DNA from: Glandiceps talaboti
Lineage: Eukaryota > Hemichordata > Enteropneusta > Spengelidae
DNA: 12,500 bases
Assembly (NCBI RefSeq): GCF_964340395.1
Contig: NC_135560.1
Span: 8,327,598 to 8,340,097, forward strand
Reading direction: 5' to 3'
A model generated the notes under the pieces. It was not told the origin of the DNA. It worked only from the letters and a program-made list of their open reading frames with translations, and made no database searches. Positions 1 to 7,977 of this stretch are shown here, one piece after another. The position numbers were made by a program, and so were the translations under genes. Position 1 is the stretch's first letter. Each line of letters opens with the position of its first letter.

Positions 1-448
1 TTCATATTTACAGTCATTATGCACAATTCTCTGATGTGATATTTCATTTTTCATAGAAAGAAGGTCGTCTTATTGGTTTTTTTTCTTGGAATGTTCTCTG
101 TAGATGGACGGGGAATGACTTCGTGAGATTTATGCAACAAGGGCAAATAATGGCCTCTATTGTACAAACTTAATCACCCTTATGCTTTCTTTCTCTTTCG
201 ATCCCGTTTGAAATGGTAACATGTACGGGATCACGATCTTTGTGGTAACTGGCAACGTGTCAACTTGGAAGTAGTTACTTTAATGACTTTTGTTATATCT
301 TATCTCGAGTAGCTCTGTACAAAATAGTTTAAATACATGGTAGCAGCAAATCGGTTGATTTAAATAACATGTTACCAGATATTTCGTCTGTCAATATCTG
401 GCGTGACCTAAAGTGGAGACGAAAATCCGAAACAAATTAAAGGTCTGG
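1..448. other. non-coding stretch, nothing recognised
   Basis: AT-rich sequence with no reading frame, splice pair, RNA gene or repeat that I can support. It ends at the ATGT microsatellite. Confidence 0.5.
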
Positions 449-514
449 TATGTATGTATGTATGTATGTATGTATGTATGTATGTATGTATGTATGTATG
501 TATGTATGTATGTA
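449..514. repeat. (TATG)n microsatellite
   Basis: About 16.5 uninterrupted copies of the tetranucleotide TATG (ATGT in the other phase) over 66 bp. The same unit makes the much longer array at 6975-7114. The perfect repetition suggests a young, probably length-variable locus. Because the unit has period 4 and contains no stop in any phase, any reading frame crossing it is artefactual. Confidence 0.97.
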
Positions 515-1680
515 CCACGAAATATCACACGAATTTAACTTAAATGAAATGCCTATCATGCGCAGTTTAAAGATCAATGTATGAGTGACGACACTATTAG
601 TTCTTAATTATCACCAGTGATCAGATGATATCTAATGTCATACGTCTAATGGATCTAATATAGTTAAGTACGTTACTGTAATCAGAGCTGTCAGCTTTAC
701 AGAATGGCCTCAGTAATCATATTTATTGAACTAAAGGAGGAGAGGACAAGCTATAAGAGACAAGAGTTATGTTAGTTGACAAATTTGTAAAAAGAATTAT
801 AACGCAAACAGCTGTAACAATCTGCGTGAGAACATTTCAGTGATGTCACTATCGATGGACCACCCCAGATGAGTATACTCCAAAGACTTTCTACGAATGT
901 AGATGAACACACATCACTAACAATGTCGAATTCTGTATAAGTTGTTTTCAACACTGACTTATCTATGATGTATACCTGTGTACACGATTTTCAGCCGAAA
1001 AAAAGATATAGTTATCATACAGTAAGAATGTTGCCACATTAAAGGATATAAAGTTAACGCATTTTCAACGTAATTTGACGATTGAAAGCTCACATATGAG
1101 CTTTATAACGGCATAGTTTCAAGTTTACTTCTCTGTCTACGCGAGTGTATATCTTCACTACATGCCATGCTGTTGACTCAAAATCGCGAATGCTCAAGAA
1201 ACCAGAAGAGGAATTTCACATTATCACTTCCTTTACTTTTAATAAGTTACTTCTGAACACCTTCACGTCACGCGTACAATTATGTATACGTTAAAATGTA
1301 TGGCCTCCCAAGTTGTATTATCGACTAATTAAACCGTAAGCCTCAGATTGTTTGTCGCACTCCAAATTATAACAGGCAGACGACCTAAACTATTAACCCT
1401 CGCTTTCAGTTTTAACGTCATTTCCGTTTTCATTGCAATTTATGCACATCAAACTTCTGAATCATTTTTAATTGTGGAAAACAAGTTTTCAATGTGACGA
1501 GTGAAGAACTCGCAACATTTTTGGTTAGATTTCAAGGGAAGGGGCAAACAAATTGTTGAGAAAATTTTAATATAAGTGTTCCAGTTCGACCTTGAATTTG
1601 AAATATTTTGATAATGTGTAGTATTGCTTGTATTCTTCAATGAAATAACAGGTGTGGTATAAAACGCACGGTTTGCTTCA
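515..1680. other. non-coding stretch with one perfect hairpin
   Basis: No convincing exon on either strand. Short open frames exist but lack splice signals and recognisable protein features. The only clear structure is the palindrome at 1085-1104, listed separately. Confidence 0.45.
1085..1104. repeat. perfect 8-bp stem hairpin
   Basis: AAAGCTCA, a four-base spacer CATA, then TGAGCTTT. The arms are exact reverse complements. It may be an accidental palindrome or a binding site for a dimeric factor. There is no U-tract or other sign that it acts as a terminator. Confidence 0.6.
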
Positions 1681-1685
1681 AAAAA

Positions 1686-1698
1686 AGGTCATTGACCC
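1686..1698. promoter_or_regulatory. IR1-type nuclear receptor half-site pair
   Basis: AGGTCA, one base, then TGACCC: two hexamer half-sites in inverted orientation with 1-bp spacing. This is the arrangement bound by ecdysone-receptor and FXR-type heterodimers with RXR. One half-site departs from consensus by one base. A further pair of GTCAC words follows within 20 bp. It is a sequence match only, with no gene assigned. Confidence 0.3.
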
Positions 1699-2260
1699 GC
1701 ACAAAGTCACGGTCACGTTTTGAGCTGAAGGTTAAGCTTACGCTAATCGTTTTCTGTGTTATTTCAACAAACCTTATATTAATAACAACACAAACATTTT
1801 AACGCCTAATTACTAAAGAGTATATCATTTAGTTGGAAACGATAATGTTCATGGCCGGATCAGTCAAACATAAAAAAATGTACCAGTTTTATGTAAATTG
1901 ATTATCTCTTTGATTTAACGAGACACACAAATTAAAAAACTTGTGTCTTATTAATTTACATATTATATTAATATGATTTTATGAAAGTCGATGTTACTGA
2001 CATGGTAGACTTGTTCCTTATACAGTACTCGTTACGATTTATACCTTCACTCACAAACCACAGTCTGGTCATCCAGACTACTGAAATGGTGGATGGGAGT
2101 CGGATTAATATACGGCTGTCTGTACACGGTCGATTATTGCTCTCAGCGTGTGAAGTTTTGTGAATTACGTTGAATCTTTTTGTCCATACAAATATATGCA
2201 AACACGGGGTGTGACAGTTCCAGAAGTGAAGTTTATGTACAAGCAACAGTTTTACAGATA
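1699..2260. other. non-coding stretch with small hairpins
   Basis: There are overlapping open frames on both strands (plus 1981-2163, minus 1968-2246), but neither has splice sites or a recognisable motif. A 7-bp perfect hairpin lies at 2062-2079 (AGTCTGG, TCAT, CCAGACT). An imperfect AGACACA/TGTCT inverted pair lies at 1921-1948. I assign no gene here. Confidence 0.4.
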
Positions 2261-2276
2261 TTTATTTTCTTTCCAG

Positions 2277-2578
2277 CTTTCTTTGCTTTTCATGTTTAAA
2301 GTATTTAGTCCCGTTTGTCTTACACCCCGCTGTATATTATGAATTTTCTGCGAACTCTCACAGTCGCTGGTATAATTATCGGTGTTTGTACAACTGTTGT
2401 CTATAACTTGAATACACTATACGAAACCCAATACAGTAATTTTTCTATGTTTGTGCAAAAACATTTGACACAGTACTTGTCTAAAAATATACCAAGAAAT
2501 CTACAACTGCACAATGTTATGTTTGCTGTGTCAAAATATTTCCTGTGGACATGTGGATGTCTGGTAAAACAGTTGTAG
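2277..2578 (+). CDS. possible exon of a membrane-anchored protein
   Basis: A strong splice acceptor (pyrimidine run ending TTTCTTTCCAG) ends at 2276. The exon's second ATG, at 2339, has A at -3 and opens 79 codons. Residues 8-24 are hydrophobic (TVAGIIIGVCTTVVYNL), like a signal anchor of a type II membrane protein, followed by an NFS glycosylation sequon. A possible donor, CTG followed by GTAAAA, lies at about 2563, just before the frame's stop, so the exon could continue elsewhere. A 16-codon upstream frame starts at 2294, and its TGA stop overlaps the 2339 ATG. I do not recognise a family. An intact 240-base frame is not rare by chance in 12.5 kb, so this rests on the acceptor plus the hydrophobic segment. 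Confidence 0.25.
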
Positions 2579-2692
2579 TTCTAATATTTGCGGAGCTGCT
2601 AGCCACGTATACATCTAAAAGCGAATAGGACATCTGCAGTGATGCTATCGTGAACAAGAAACTTCCTTCGTTGTCGTGGATTAAAAATGAGT

Positions 2693-2705
2693 GGGGGGGG
2701 GGGGG
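2693..2705 (+). repeat. 13-base poly-G run
   Basis: An uninterrupted run of 13 G, just upstream of dispersed repeat copy A. Such runs can form quadruplex structures, are length-unstable and are prone to sequencing error. Confidence 0.9.
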
Positions 2706-2721
2706 CACATTTCCCTGAAAA

Positions 2722-3030
2722 TTAAAGTTCTACAATTCCCTCCAACATTGCCATATGAAAGCTTACTCCTGGTCAATTGAAATTTGGGGGTTCATTGTCT
2801 TGTTTTCAATTCGATTTTTTTTCCCCCATAGAGTTAACACGTAATTCGGCGGCCATATTGAATTCTAAAATGACTAAATTTTGACACAATTTTGACCGCT
2901 ATTCCAAATATTTGTACGGTGACCCCTGACTTTTTCTCTCGTGTTTTTGAGAATAGTTGGAACTTTCTTGAACAAAGTAACAGCAAAAAGTTTATTTCCG
3001 AGGCTTACTTCACACCAAGATCAATATCAA
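2722..3030 (+). repeat. dispersed repeat, copy A
   Basis: Similar in the same orientation to about 5330-5650. The best shared block is GGCGGCCATATTGAATTCT (2848-2866), followed by a shared ATGACT word and ATTTTGACCGCT about 15-20 bases on. Weaker matches run both ways: TTGCCA near 2749, GGTTCATT near 2791, then CCCCTGA, TTTTTCT and TTTCC. Both copies have many substitutions and small indels, as expected of old copies of one interspersed family. Neither shows a long reading frame. The ends are approximate. Confidence 0.75.
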
Positions 3031-3520
3031 ACAACCATGTAAAGTCAAACCTAGTACACGAGTGATATACCATTATGATTTACGGTATTGTTTAGATCAT
3101 TTAATCTTGCATTCAGATAATATCAGAATCTGTCATGTTTAGTTGCATAACTCCATATTGTATACATGTATGTAGATCAGTGGTGATTCCCGCCCTTAAT
3201 TAGGCAATGCATGTCAATATGCAAATCATTTGGGTTTAATACATGTAGAATAAAATGCAAGACGATTACATACAACTTGAAATTTAAACTCAAAAAGTGA
3301 TATTGTACATGGCTTCAGATTGGGACAGAATCAGACCAAGGAATAGGACGGTTGGTATTTAATTTGATATTTTCATCGGCCACAGGCATTTTCCCTGACA
3401 TATAAGGATACACACTTCGATAGAAGTTGCGAGTAATCATTGATACCCAGCATCATCTCTAGATGTACTTGTCGCATATATTAACATAAGTGTATCAGAG
3501 ACGAAGAAGTTACAGGCTGG
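3031..3520. other. non-coding stretch
   Basis: No exon is supported. It holds the word cluster at 3163-3247 and otherwise nothing that I recognise. Confidence 0.4.
3163..3247. promoter_or_regulatory. cluster of homeodomain and POU-like words
   Basis: Within 85 bp lie two TACATGTA palindromes (3163-3170, 3240-3247), TTAATTAG (a homeodomain core), GCATGTCA and a perfect POU octamer ATGCAAAT near 3220. Packed homeodomain and octamer words occur in developmental enhancers of animals. Each word is short and the DNA is AT-rich, so chance is a real alternative. Confidence 0.25.
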
Positions 3521-3534
3521 GGTAAACTGCCAAC

Positions 3535-3609
3535 ATGGCGGCGATAGCAACTGTCTCAACCCCGACGGAGTATCGGAATGCTAATTGCTCCGGGTTGCGA
3601 AAATTTTAA
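3535..3609 (+). CDS. short 24-codon ORF in a strong start context
   Basis: The sequence CCAACATGGCGG at 3531-3542 is both a very good Kozak start and a match to the YY1 core AANATGGCGGC, which in animal promoters often sits just downstream of the transcription start. The frame begins MAAIATVSTPTEY and stops after 24 codons. No good donor lies before the stop, so it is not a clean first exon. The local rise in G+C supports a promoter or 5' leader, but no downstream exon was found. It could equally be a lone motif match. Confidence 0.2.
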   Translation: MAAIATVSTPTEYRNANCSGLRKF

Positions 3610-3610
3610 C

Positions 3611-3675
3611 CCAGAGACTTGTCGTGGACTCAAGCTATCCAAACATTTAGGTACCAATTTAAACTAAGTCTCTGG
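3611..3675. repeat. 10-bp inverted repeat around a 45-bp loop
   Basis: CCAGAGACTT and its exact complement AAGTCTCTGG face each other across about 45 bp, just after the short ATGGCGGC frame. It could be the remains of a small inverted-repeat element or a leader hairpin. No target duplication was seen. Confidence 0.5.
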
Positions 3676-3720
3676 CCTACAAGAATAATGGCTGATTGAA
3701 TTACTACAGCGTATCTCATG

Positions 3721-4082
3721 ACAACGGTAGTGGTTGTAAAGTACTTATAAGCTACCTATATATAATACAGGTATACATAATCTTGAGGTGAATCGTGTTA
3801 GGCCTCAGATGTAGTGCGGTATTTCAAAGGAAACCACAATCTTTATGATTTTTTCTTGGTCGAGATAACTGATGAAGGTATCTATCAAATGAGCGTTCAA
3901 ATGTGATCTACAGTTTGATTAGCTGATAACGCTCTGTATTTGTTTGAGTTTTCGCTTTCCTATATCTCTACATTTTGTAAACAGTTAGAATCCAAATCAC
4001 GTTTTTTTTGGCGGTATTTTGCCGTAGCATAGATTGCAACATGTAGGAAGCAATGTCCTTGTGAAATCAAATATGCAAATGT
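3721..4082. other. non-coding stretch
   Basis: No gene seen. It contains a second perfect POU octamer ATGCAAAT near 4072. Close to the MITE, GCCAAATAAG (4083-4092) is weakly mirrored by CTTATTTGCC (4702-4711) on the far side. Confidence 0.4.
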
Positions 4083-4447
4083 GCCAAATAAGGGTCAAAT
4101 ATACAAATTTATGTAAAGGAGCCTTCAGTAATTATAAGTGGGTGCGGGGGAAATCAGGCTCGGGTTATTATTGCATAGAGTGTGACCCTCCCCCGATCCC
4201 GTTGTGCTAAAACGCAACCCTCCCTTAACTTCCCCTAAATATGACCCTCCCCCTGTTAAATTAGATTAAAATATGGGTTAAAATATTGTCAGAAAAGTCA
4301 AACAACGCAAATCCCAGAATCATTGGTAAGGATTTAATCCCACCGCTGCCACCAATGTTGAAAGGCATTGTTTATTTCCCATAACTACCGCCATGTGGAT
4401 GCATGTGAAGGTACTTCATTAATAAATACCTGTGTTTGGATCTCAAT

Positions 4448-4466
4448 CCTAACCCTAACCCTAACC
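4448..4466. repeat. short telomere-like CCCTAA array
   Basis: About three copies of CCTAAC, the C-rich strand of the animal telomere repeat TTAGGG, lie near the centre of the 573-bp element. It is too short to be a telomere. It may be part of the element, or a trace of break repair. Confidence 0.85.
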
Positions 4467-4485
4467 TGAATTGCAGCGATGTGAT

Positions 4486-4564
4486 TTGGAACTGGTGGCA
4501 GCGATGGGATGACAAAAAACAAAATAATACAATGTTAGGCAATGCAATGAGTCAAAATAAAATA
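4486..4564 (+). repeat. dispersed repeat block, copy within the MITE
   Basis: This block begins TTGGAACTGGTGGCAGCGAT and recurs with few changes at 8032-8110. In this copy it lies inside the right half of the inverted-repeat element, and its GGTGGCAGCG core pairs with the inverse near 4344. Confidence 0.8.
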
Positions 4565-4711
4565 TGACCCTCCCATAATCCCGTTTTCTAAAACATGGCC
4601 CTCCCCGAGCGCTGATTTGTAAAAACTTTGCGGCGACCCCCTCCCCTAATTGCCCCAACCATTTCCCCTTGTAAATACTGAAGGCTCCCCTAAATAAGGG
4701 TCTTATTTGCC

Positions 4712-5010
4712 ATGTGTATTTAATCAAAGGTGAGCTTGGCATGTTTGGTATTGCTGGCATGATACACATCCAAGACTGTGTCATAACACGCTTACAGTTC
4801 TACTGTGTCCACATTTTTTTCTTCTAATATCGTTCTTTGTATTTGTTAGGTGTCATTATAAACACACTTTGGTGTGACAGTGTCTTTGTGTCGCATATCT
4901 GTTTGCAAACACGTTATTCACGTTAATCTTTAGTATCTGAAACATATGATAGTATTTGTACTTTTAATTTGAAAGAACATTGTCCAGCGACGTGGTTATA
5001 AAAATAGTCG
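4712..5010. other. non-coding stretch
   Basis: Nothing coding is seen. A donor-like AAAG followed by GTGAGC near 4730 has no matching exon. Confidence 0.4.
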
Positions 5011-5013
5011 GTG

Positions 5014-5075
5014 CATTCCAAAAAAAATAATATAATGAAAGTGCGTGTTTTGTTTTGTTGCGTCACTTTGGAATG
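5014..5075. repeat. 9-bp inverted repeat
   Basis: CATTCCAAA (5014-5022) is matched by its exact inverse TTTGGAATG (5067-5075). An AAAGTG/CACTTT pair lies inside. It could form a hairpin with an A/T-rich loop. No target duplication is seen. Confidence 0.5.
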
Positions 5076-5117
5076 TTTTCTTTTTTTTAGTTCGTTTCTT
5101 TTTGTAGTTTGGCATCG
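5076..5117 (+). other. tandem splice acceptors before a donor (possible micro-exon)
   Basis: Two pyrimidine-rich acceptors follow each other (TTTCTTTTTTTTAG ending 5090 and TTTCTTTTTGTAG ending 5107). A donor, ATCG followed by GTGAGA, comes only 10 bases after the second. This could mark a 10- or 27-base micro-exon. No flanking plus-strand exon was found, so it may be only T-rich DNA. Confidence 0.12.
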
Positions 5118-5329
5118 GTGAGAAGGAGTTTTTATAAGTGGATTTCGTAGTTACCTTACGCTTCTTAATTATTAATCTGTCCTCAACCTTTCATATTGAC
5201 GGCAAGTTCGCCATGTCTGTCATATAGCGTAGCGTAGTATTTCAGAAACATAAATGTAAAACAACTCTCAAGGGAATTTGAATTCATACACAACTGTACA
5301 ATGCTCCCAGGGAACGGATTTCACAGGAA

Positions 5330-5650
5330 ATCAAGTTCTTAGATTTTTCTCTAAACTTTGCCAGATTATGATCCTTTTGAAATGATAAAACAAATTTAGA
5401 GGTTCATTAGTTGTATTCTTTTCAAGGAAATCGCCAATCTAGTGTAATTGTATTTCTCCATTGAGTAAACAAAATATTTGGCGGCCATATTGAATTCTGT
5501 AATGACTTAATTTAATAATAACATTTTGACCGCTTTCAAAAAAGTGTAATATAACCCCTAATTTTTTTCTTGATTTGAACTGAGAATACATTTAGTAAAT
5601 TTCCAAGGCGCATTCACCTTATACGAACACAGTTTGAGTATCATACTGAT
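5330..5650 (+). repeat. dispersed repeat, copy B
   Basis: The partner of 2722-3030, in the same orientation. It shares GGCGGCCATATTGAATTCT (5480-5498) and ATTTTGACCGCT (5523-5534), with GGTTCATTAG upstream and the AACCCCTAA, TTTTTTTCT and TTTCC run downstream. This copy is more A/T-rich and has lost several bases relative to copy A. No coding frame is present. Confidence 0.75.
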
Positions 5651-5815
5651 TTCAGCGAGAAAATCTTTTATAAAATGAAGGCCCTTGACACCGATTACCT
5701 TTACAAGATTTGGCGGGAAGTTAAACGATGATCACAGATTGTCTTTCTTATAAAACACGTTGGTATACATATATGACGGACAAGAGTTTGAATTCGATTG
5801 GATAAATCTAAATAA

Positions 5816-5889
5816 AAAGATAGCTTTTGTAATCCAATTGTTATACAATTAGATTAGTTAATATTTGGCAAAACTGATGTGCTATCTTT
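5816..5889. repeat. nested imperfect hairpin, 74 bp
   Basis: The outer arms AAAGATAGC (5816-5824) and GCTATCTTT (5881-5889) are exact inverses. Inside, TAATCCAATTGT (5830-5841), TAT, ACAATTAGATTA (5845-5856) forms a 12-bp stem with one mismatch. TTTTG and CAAAA also face each other between the stems. The stems are separated by unequal bulges, so it is not a regular miRNA-type hairpin. A tiny inverted-repeat element is the simplest reading. Confidence 0.6.
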
Positions 5890-6137
5890 GCTTATTTATT
5901 TACATATTTTCTTCCAAGGGAATTTAGATCTGCATGATCTGACGTCTTTCCAGTGATTAGAGACACTTGAAAAGATTCTATATACACCTGCATGAGTTTT
6001 TAAGCGTATATTTTATCATGTGTGTAGTCGAAACAAACACAAAACCGTGACTGGGGGCATAATCCCGATAGACAAGCGGAAACGATATATTTTCTCCTAA
6101 TCTGCTCTTTGACGTTAGGAGTTTGGTAAAATACATA

Positions 6138-6369
6138 TACAACCAATAACACTGAAGTAAAGCACTTTCTGTATGTGCTAAACTGGTTTATAGCATCCGT
6201 ATCCAGTGTAAAAGTATACTGTTTCAATTGGTTTATTTACAAGCCTAGCATGTGGCCTTTCTAATGTGGTCAATTAGCAAATTAAACAATATACTTTGAC
6301 ACTTGATATGGATGCTATAAACGACTGTGATAATACAGAAAACACTTTATTTTGGTGTTATGGGTTGTA
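6138..6369. mobile_element. 232-bp foldback element with long inverted arms
   Basis: The left arm (6138-6231) and the right arm (6277-6369) are inverted copies over nearly their whole length. Blocks include TACAACC.ATAACAC at the outer ends, TTTCTGTAT, an exact 13-bp match GTTTATAGCATCC (6186-6198) to its inverse (6310-6322), and AAAGTATA nearer the middle. About 45 bp separate the arms. Weaker matching may continue outwards to about 6110 and 6395. No target duplication is obvious and no protein is encoded. This fits an old MITE; the RNA from either strand would fold into a long hairpin. Confidence 0.8.
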
Positions 6370-6395
6370 CCGTCGTTTTGCGCCTTATCTACAAA

Positions 6396-6822
6396 TTCCG
6401 TCTGTATAAACTCACAACAGAAAGATGTCTGGTCTATTAACCCACTTCCAGTGCAGCTACGTATACTGCGTTGTGGCAGCTAGAGATATTTGGAATAGCA
6501 ACCCCCGTTTTACACAGGACAGAATGAAAATCAATGCGAGACGTTATAATCCGATATGGTAGAGCACCGTGCATTCTTGAGATCACAATATATTGGCTGC
6601 TAAGTATCATAATTGAGTCGGCCACTTTGAGTTCCTTACACAGGACAAAATTGACCACGCAACCAAACTTATCTTGAAATCAAATACGTAGTCACGGATC
6701 TAATTTAATTAAGACAACAACGACGTGGTTACAATTGTTAGCTTTCAAATAATTGTGACTGATAAAGAAGATTAATGAGATGTATTTATATATACTGTTC
6801 AATTCTCCAGTACACTTACTCT
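6396..6822. other. non-coding stretch
   Basis: A 73-codon minus-strand frame (6437-6658) has no splice signals or recognisable domain. Nothing else is seen here. Confidence 0.4.
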
Positions 6823-6877
6823 TGAAAGGCGAAGGAAGGAGGGTGGGAGGGAAGGAAATGAAAGGAAAGGGGAGAGA
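6823..6877 (+). repeat. purine-rich tract
   Basis: About 55 bp made almost only of A and G (GAAGGAAGGAGGG and similar), directly before a TA run and the compound microsatellite. Such tracts can form triplex DNA. Confidence 0.8.
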
Positions 6878-6881
6878 TTGA

Positions 6882-6896
6882 ATATATATATATATA
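6882..6896. repeat. (AT)n run
   Basis: Fifteen bases of alternating A and T, between the purine tract and the CTGT array. It is not convincing as a TATA box because no transcription unit was found downstream. Confidence 0.85.
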
Positions 6897-6927
6897 AGGC
6901 GATATCGTGTCATGTCTCTGTTCCGTC

Positions 6928-6928
<1 letters not shown>

Positions 6929-6976
<48 letters not shown>

Positions 6977-7114
6977 GTATGTATGTATGTATGTATGTAT
7001 GTATGTATGTATGTATGTATGTATGTATGTATGTATGTATGTATGTATGTATGTATGTATGTATGTATGTATGTATGTATGTATGTATGTATGTATGTAT
7101 GTATGTATGTATGT
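6929..7114. repeat. compound (CTGT)n(ATGT)n microsatellite
   Basis: About 12 copies of CTGT (6929-6976) pass directly into about 34 perfect copies of ATGT (to 7114). The switch needs one base change in the unit, so one array probably grew out of a variant of the other. All three forward frames are open through the array, giving artefact proteins of Cys, Leu, Ser, Val, Met and Tyr. Array length in the assembly may be wrong if short reads were used. Confidence 0.97.
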
Positions 7115-7700
7115 CTACCTTGTTGTATTTTTATGGATTGGTAGATGTAAGTGTGGGTGTATCAATAAACTCGGTAATACATGTAACCATGATGTATGGG
7201 AGGGGGCTGGTTGGTAGTTTGTATATGTAATAATATTCTCGCAAGCCAGAGTACACATTTCTGCTGGGCTGGGTGCGTCTTGGACGGTGCCGTAAAAGAG
7301 GCTGTGGTTTACGATGATGATGTAATACATAACTTGATACACAATAGCTGAGATGAAATGCTTCCTAGGTAGACGGACATCTGTCATTGCTAGTAACTGC
7401 CAATTTGAAACCAATCTGGATGTCTCATTTACCACTAACCGTTTTTCCAAGCCGATTTGAAATTACACACTAACATGTAAATTAGCACTTTACTGCCACT
7501 TGTGGAAATCTCTTGTAAGTGTACATAGTTGTGTTAATATTGTTTGCAGTATTTCTTACAGATGGGTAGCGTTCACAGAGTTTGACGTTTGGTTTGCTGT
7601 AGGCTATCAACGACACAAAATAAGCTTTGGAGAAATGTCTCTCTAAATATGAAAAATACGCAAACCTTCTAATCGAAACACATAATTCGTGTGTCACGTG
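7115..7700. other. non-coding stretch, weak minus-strand frames
   Basis: Minus-strand frames at 7115-7450 (111 codons) and 7482-7721 (79 codons) show no recognisable domain. The first runs to the edge of the microsatellite. Acceptor-like sequences occur on the minus strand near 7353 but have no matching donor. I do not call a gene. Confidence 0.35.
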
Positions 7701-7710
7701 TATCCCATCG

Positions 7711-7810
7711 TCGCAAACCACGGCCTGTTTTACGGCAACATTCTTAACAAGCCTCCCACAGGCTATTTATTTCGAAATGTAGTGGTAGAAATAATAACTC
7801 TGGTTTGCGA
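7711..7810. repeat. 100-bp inverted-repeat pair (TCGCAAACCA)
   Basis: TCGCAAACCA (7711-7720) and its exact inverse TGGTTTGCGA (7801-7810) frame 80 bp. The match weakly continues outwards through CCAT. The word TGGTTTGC also recurs at 11846 and 11887 in another small inverted pair, so a short repeat family is possible. Confidence 0.5.
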
Positions 7811-7852
7811 GAATGGTGTATCCCTGAGTCCTATCAACCAGACAATGAAAAT

Positions 7853-7866
7853 TGACCTTTAACCCC
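7853..7866 (-). promoter_or_regulatory. DR1-like nuclear receptor motif (one mismatch)
   Basis: On the minus strand GGGGTTAAAGGTCA is a direct repeat of AGGTCA-type half-sites with 1-bp spacing, differing from the better site at 10732-10745 by one base. It lies downstream of the minus-strand gene candidate. Confidence 0.2.
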
Positions 7867-7977
7867 CCTCAATACTGCACCCATATATAATTTTAGCAAT
7901 TAACTGAGAGCTCGTTCTCGAGTTCCTACGATTGTAATGCCAAGTGGGATATTATGCTAGAGGTGGGTTGCAGGAAG

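Larger units (their letters stand above)
4118..4690. mobile_element. non-autonomous DNA transposon (MITE-like), 573 bp
   Basis: The left end reads GGAGCCTTCAGTA. The right end is the near-exact inverse, TACTGAAGGCTCCCC. Both outer borders carry TAAA (4114-4117 and 4691-4694), which fits a 3- or 4-bp target duplication; a TAA-type duplication is typical of PIF/Harbinger elements, whose ends often begin with G-rich bases. The two sides match further in as an inverted pair around CGCTGCCACCA (4344-4354 and 4491-4501). Two direct copies of a CCCTCCC...ATCCCGTT...CTAAAAC block lie at about 4181-4227 and 4565-4605. No transposase is encoded; the 107-codon minus frame over the right half is a shadow. 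The superfamily is inferred from ends and duplication only. Confidence 0.75.

Noticed and set aside
1968-2246. Overlapping frames on both strands (92 and 60 codons)
   Set aside because: No splice sites, domain or start context separates either from chance.
4448-4466. Telomere or chromosome end
   Set aside because: Only about three units, in the middle of a mobile-element-like sequence, with ordinary DNA on both sides.
4461-4784. A 107-codon minus-strand frame
   Set aside because: It lies over the right half of the inverted-repeat element and runs past its border. It shows no transposase-like motif.
5816-5889. microRNA precursor
   Set aside because: The stems are interrupted by large unequal bulges, so a Drosha/Dicer-type regular stem of about 22 bp is not formed.
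6878-7230. Three overlapping plus-strand frames of 88-107 codons rich in Cys, Val, Met and Tyr
   Set aside because: They are translations of the CTGT/ATGT microsatellite. A period-4 unit without stops keeps all three frames open. There is no independent coding evidence.
7115-7450. A 111-codon minus-strand frame beside the microsatellite
   Set aside because: Possible acceptors inside have no donor partner. The protein is not recognisable.
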